Positions 60,405 through 64,000 of a stretch of 64,000 nucleotides of DNA are shown one piece after another (position 1 is the first letter of the stretch; each line of letters opens with the position of its first letter). The translations under genes and the position numbers were made by a program. Where the stretch lies: positions 87,092,069 through 87,156,068 of the forward strand of contig CM062820.1 in NCBI GenBank assembly GCA_031772625.1. The letters are read 5' to 3'. The notes beneath the pieces were generated by a model. It saw nothing but the letters and a program-made list of their open reading frames with translations. It searched no databases and had not been told where the DNA came from. Source of the DNA: Pinus tabuliformis (Eukaryota > Streptophyta > Pinopsida > Pinales > Pinaceae).

Positions 60405-61101
60405 CATCTTCCAGTGGGCCGACCTCCAAGCCAGCCCACAGGGTGTACAGAAAATGCGCAAACGGCATAAGCCTGGGGACGATATCGCTCTTGGAAACTA
60501 TATGCACAAAGTGTCTTCTGTAACGCGAATTTATATGTTTTACCAACTTTGAATCCGCGAAGAGAGGGCATCCGAACGAATAACATTGAACTTGTTCGTG
60601 GCAAAACTTAGGGCTCGATTCCAACAATCTGAGGGTGAGCAACGAGGCAACGGCTCCTCCTAAAGAATGGCCCGTCAATACAATTTCGTTCCCTTCTATT
60701 AACTGGCGCCTAAGATACTTCAATGGGATGCTCTTGGCTCTGTCAAGAAACCCCGCATGAGCAGCTCCCGCGTCCAGGCTCAAGGACCTCTGCATTATGT
60801 TGAGATCCCTTAGCGCATCCATAAACCCCGTGGTGCCTCTGCAGGCGATGATCATGTGATCTTTGGCCAGGCTTTTAACGACCAGAAGAAATTGCTTTCG
60901 GCCAATCTCGAAGCCTTCTTTTCGCAGCTTGTCTTCTTCCAGAAATTCATAGATCGCCGTTTCCGGCAAGCCGAATGTGGTATTCAGTGTTTCAAATTCC
61001 TGCCGAGGATTGTCGTTGTATGCAACGGCTGAAAGAATCAGCGCATCGGCAAGCCAGACGGGATGACGGTCTTGCTTGATTATTTGGCTGAGCGTGGCCA
61101 T
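60277..61101 (-). CDS. Class 3 lipase-like alpha/beta hydrolase
   Basis: A 274-codon frame starting ATGGCCACGCTC (61101). The Lipase_3 fold is visible: an N-terminal DALILSAVAYND region (19-30), the oxyanion strand HMIIACRGTTGFMDALRDL (82-100), AHAGFLDRA (114-122), the nucleophile elbow VLTGHSLGGAVASLL (141-155; Ser146) and CYSFGCPLF then SKSDIVPRL (203-211; Asp206). The catalytic His expected further downstream is not seen in this frame. A donor-like ACACCG|GTTTCT near codon 245 (about 60362) suggests that splicing to a later exon may supply it; the 274-codon end would then be intron read-through. The enzyme class hydrolyses acylglycerols or phospholipids; the substrate here is unknown. EDS1/PAD4-type relatives are an alternative. 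The 200 bases upstream are GC-rich, unlike surrounding repeats, as for a promoter. Confidence 0.85.
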   Translation of the reverse strand: MATLSQIIKQDRHPVWLADALILSAVAYNDNPRQEFETLNTTFGLPETAIYEFLEEDKLRKEGFEIGRKQFLLVVKSLAKDHMIIACRGTTGFMDALRDLNIMQRSLSLDAGAAHAGFLDRAKSIPLKYLRRQLIEGNEIVLTGHSLGGAVASLLTLRLLESSPKFCHEQVQCYSFGCPLFADSKLVKHINSRYRRHFVHIVSKSDIVPRLMPFAHFLYTLWAGLEVGPLEDGSSPCYTKTLVNTGFFSYLDVCFNCLVRSEGTVSECWGCFSK

Positions 61102-61847
61102 CGATTTTGTGGTTCTGCGAATACTAATGTCTCTCCCTCCACACCACCACGATGTCTTGCCTCCCTAGGCGCCTCCTTCTCGTCTGTGCTCACCACAACG
61201 TATCTTGCTGAAAGACGGTTGACGGTTCGTATGGAGCGTGGCGCCTGGCATTGCGCAATTCAAATCAACGGTTAAGGATTACTCTATCATCTAACAACCA
61301 AATCGAATGGCACATATTTTGACACGACAACATTTTGGAGAGTTTATTTTAGAGGGCGTAACAACTAGGCAGATAATAATCCTACATGAATCACAATACG
61401 TAGCTCAATGGAAAAATATGCATTGGAAAATACCAACGCTAACAATATGTAACTCTCAATTCAGTCAAAATCTTTTCCAACATAGTTACCAACTACAAAA
61501 TATCCTTTTTATCAAAAAACCAAAAATGCCATCTAGAAAAGGAAATAAAATCTCGTGAAAATGAGGCTTTTTTCATTTCGTAAATCAGGGCCGGTTTTGT
61601 TTTATTTAATGGTAAAACTCAACAAAGTCAACAAAGTAGCCTACGAAACAGAGTCATCATGTGCAACTTCCAAAACCAAATAAAATATGTGTAGGGAGGG
61701 ACACAACCACCCGCGTCGACGAAACAGACGCACTATTCACAATAAATGCAACTAAGTCTACAACATGAAACAGATGCAATATACACAATAGATGCAATTA
61801 TGTGTAGATGGGCTCAATCTTCACGCCGACCAGAAGAAGCCCCACGT
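61102..61847. other. Intergenic region between two host genes
   Basis: The left 170 bases are GC-rich and should hold the lipase promoter (TTGAC words at about 61218). The right part is AT-rich, with TTTATT at 61599-61604 (AATAAA on the minus strand) about 245 bases past the PP2-like stop, a possible polyadenylation signal for that gene. Confidence 0.45.
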
Positions 61848-64000
61848 TTAGGAATCCTCCGTAACACTTCTTTCATATAATTTGATGTGAGAGTCATCAC
61901 CATCGTCTATTTCGGGTCTGGTTGTAAATTCTCCTGCAACCACTTCCATCCATCCACCATTTATACCCTGGTTTTCGCCTCTTCTTTCATTCAAACGCTT
62001 CTCTAATTCCATTTGTTCTCCCTTTGGCGTTGTAACAGAAAACCTAATTGGCACTTCCCACCCAGACGGATTTTCTGTGAATTTAAGGGCAAACACCACT
62101 CTGTAGTTGGTATTCGGAGACAAAAGCCTGCAGTCGATTTGACCACGGATCTCCAACCACCAAACCACTGATAATTCTGCCAGCACCTCGAATCTGAACA
62201 CAAGCCATAACGTTAATGTATACTCTGTGAGGGTTTCCTCTGTTTAAAAACAAGGAGAGTTAACCAGGATCATGCGCTAGCTTGAACCCCATACAAAGAG
62301 CACACAACTTATAAAAAGAACAGACACTAAAAACAATCGAAAAAACTAGAGAATCATTGCTTCTTTTATGAAATAGAGAGCAAGGCCATTTATCTACGGC
62401 AGACTGGGAATACTAGGCATTAAGGTTGGGCGGTTGGTAGTTCACCCAACAACAGCAACAAGTCAGAAGTCAAATATACACAGCTTTTAGATCACTGTAA
62501 ACATAACCACATGGTGAATGTACACAAACACACCTTATAAGTGCAATTTAGGGAAGTATGAAAAGACGTGAAAAATAAAAAATGGGTCTGGGCTACAAGG
62601 TCTGGATAGATACCCTGTGTTTTGTGGATGAGTGTTTGCAAAGAACCAGACCCTGAGAAGGGAGTAACACCAATGCCTAAACACTTATGAGTTGAAACTA
62701 AAGACGAACTCACAAAAATGTATCGAAATGCATGAACATGAGGCCTGAGGAGGTTGAAAGATCCAATTAGGAAGTATGATTAAATCTCTGAAAAAGAAGG
62801 TCAAGTAACCACAAAGAACATGATTGAATTCTGAAGCGGCAAAAAAATGAGTTGCAGAGGCACAGAGACGGCAAACACTAATAACTGTCATATTAATGTT
62901 CCAAAGAGCTTGAAAGAAAATTGGTGTTGATTAAGAACCACAACAAAGACTTCAAACGAATACAAACACATGAACAAAACTCTAAATGAATAAAGTAGGA
63001 CCAAATTCTAAAAAGAATCAAGTGACCTATAAAAGTCTACGTAAAATCTTCAACCTGCCGCAGAAGGCTAAGCAAAGACAAAATGTGTGCAACTTCCCTG
63101 CAAGTGCAATCAACAGGAAGACCCAAAGCGAAGAGGGTATTCAATACATCAAGAGGAAGGTACTCATTAGGCGTTCATTTGGCTGTCTCAGAGTCTCTTA
63201 CCGCCTGGGCATCTGACCTTTGATAGATCATAGCCCAAACCTAAGCTCCCCAGGGAAATATCCAGTGATCTCCGCATGAATCGTGATTCAGATAAACCCC
63301 AACCACAACATTGATCCAAAGGCATATCCAGTAATCTCAGCATGATTCAGATAAACCCCAACCACAACATTGGTCCAAAGGCGAAAGACACAACTGTGCA
63401 AAAATTGACTCCCACCCAGCTTCCACTTACATTAGAAGGATCGCTTTGAACACACGCAATCCTCCATAACTGTAGAGCAATGTAGGCATTCCTGAGCCTC
63501 GTTTTCGGAAAATACAATATGGGGTCGACCAAAAAAATAGCCCCAAAGAACTCCAAATCATCGTCATGCTCTAAGGCCAATAGCTGCCTGCATATGATTT
63601 TTGAACCAGATAACTCCATGAGAGGCCATCACAGAATACCGTGACCTCAAAACCAACAAGAGAAGGAGACCCTTAAACAAACAAATTGAAAAATAAAAAG
63701 AAGAAGATTGATAATCAAACCTGGAGTCACATGTAACCCAATTTCGCTGGGGATCCTTCCAGCCAGGCCATCTATTGTTGTTCCAGCAGAACAAAAACAT
63801 ATGAATATGAATTATTAATGAGTTGATGAACGGCGTTTTCCCAAATATGACAACCAAAACCCTGAGAATAAGTGATATATAAATACCTTTGTGCCCCCAT
63901 CTATGAGAATTGGATCGACGAGGCGAGCGCACAGTTTTACCATTGAAGCTGGGACAGGGGGGTCAGCCCTGGATACGATCTGGTGGCATATTTTAAGAAG
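61848..64000 (-). CDS. F-box/phloem protein 2 (Nictaba-like) gene, 3' part
   Basis: Minus strand, extending past the right window edge. Exon pieces: (1) from the edge to 63887, reading VKLCARLVDPILIDGGTK, the conserved PILIDGGTK block that follows the F-box in PP2-B proteins, with donor G|GTATTT; (2) about 63785-63721, CWNNNRWPGWKDPQRNWVTCDS, with donor CAG|GTTTG; (3) 62193-61848 after acceptor TGTTCAG, RFEVLAELSVVWWLEIRGQI, RLLSPNTNYRVVFALKF, GWMEVVAGEF and stop. Joining 2 to 3 gives TCDSRFEVLAEL, as in the family (..DSRF.EVAEL..CWLEIRGKI). The junction of 1 to 2 is not resolved; the frames differ unless an unseen piece lies between. PP2 domains bind N-acetylglucosamine-type glycans; with an F-box they would link to SCF ubiquitin ligases. 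The F-box itself would lie beyond 64000. Confidence 0.82.
62194..63720 (-). other. Intron of PP2-like gene
   Basis: About 1.5 kb between the donor after 63721 and the acceptor before 62193. It holds a 63-bp tandem duplication (63258-63382; ATATCCAGTRATCTC to CCAAAGGC). It also holds a 90-codon minus frame (63347-63619, QLLALEHDDDLEFFGAIFLVDP) with donor-like GTAAGT after QSDPSN and acceptor-like CATATGCAG before it. That frame could be an alternative exon, but its product is not recognised. Confidence 0.6.

Overview
The window looks like nuclear DNA of a land plant with a large, repeat-filled genome. A conifer or other gymnosperm is my guess from the density of old, broken retroelements, but nothing here fixes the taxon. 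The evidence for a plant is two plant-type genes at the right end (a class 3 lipase and an F-box/phloem protein 2 lectin gene with introns), plant LINEs carrying an RNase H domain, Ty1/copia and Ty3/gypsy elements with plant-style primer binding sites, and long AT microsatellites. I see no bacterial operon, organelle gene, CRISPR array or tRNA/rRNA gene.

Layout. 1-3652: 5'-truncated LINE, minus strand. 3665-8565: AT-rich DNA with dispersed repeats, a foldback MITE (3951-4123), two tandem copies of a ~1.2-1.3 kb pyrimidine-rich unit (4701-7189) and a SINE-like retroposon with a 14-bp target duplication (5912-6014). 8567-11554: second 5'-truncated LINE, inserted into a dispersed repeat. 11641-13528: AT-rich DNA with a long AT array and a foldback element with a 144-bp palindrome. 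13529-23837: decayed Ty1/copia DNA with at least two LTR families, ending in two tandem copies of a 2.2-kb segment. 23893-27206: foldback elements, AT arrays and a 57-bp minisatellite. 27207-31030: 5'-truncated copia element with two internal insertions. 31482-51030: nested Ty3/gypsy block. Element G1 (31487-36301, no recognisable pol) and chromodomain element G2 (36307-51025) lie head to tail, and a 10-kb gypsy element, E3 (40583-50591), sits inside the 3' LTR of G2. Target duplications support the order. 51031-55286: AT-rich, no gene seen. 55287-57356: duplicated exon-like fragments. 58830-60404: two copies of the 3' part of the lipase gene. 60277-61101: class 3 lipase. 61848-64000: F-box/PP2-like gene, running out of the window.

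Only the lipase and the PP2-like gene look like working host genes. Every retroelement has lost coding capacity through stops, frameshifts or deletions, so the block is a record of insertions, not an active system. I found no convincing new biological system. The most informative structures are the foldback MITE family, the SINE-like element with a natural empty site, the repeated GTAGG target at the G1/G2 junction, and the segmental duplications next to the host genes.
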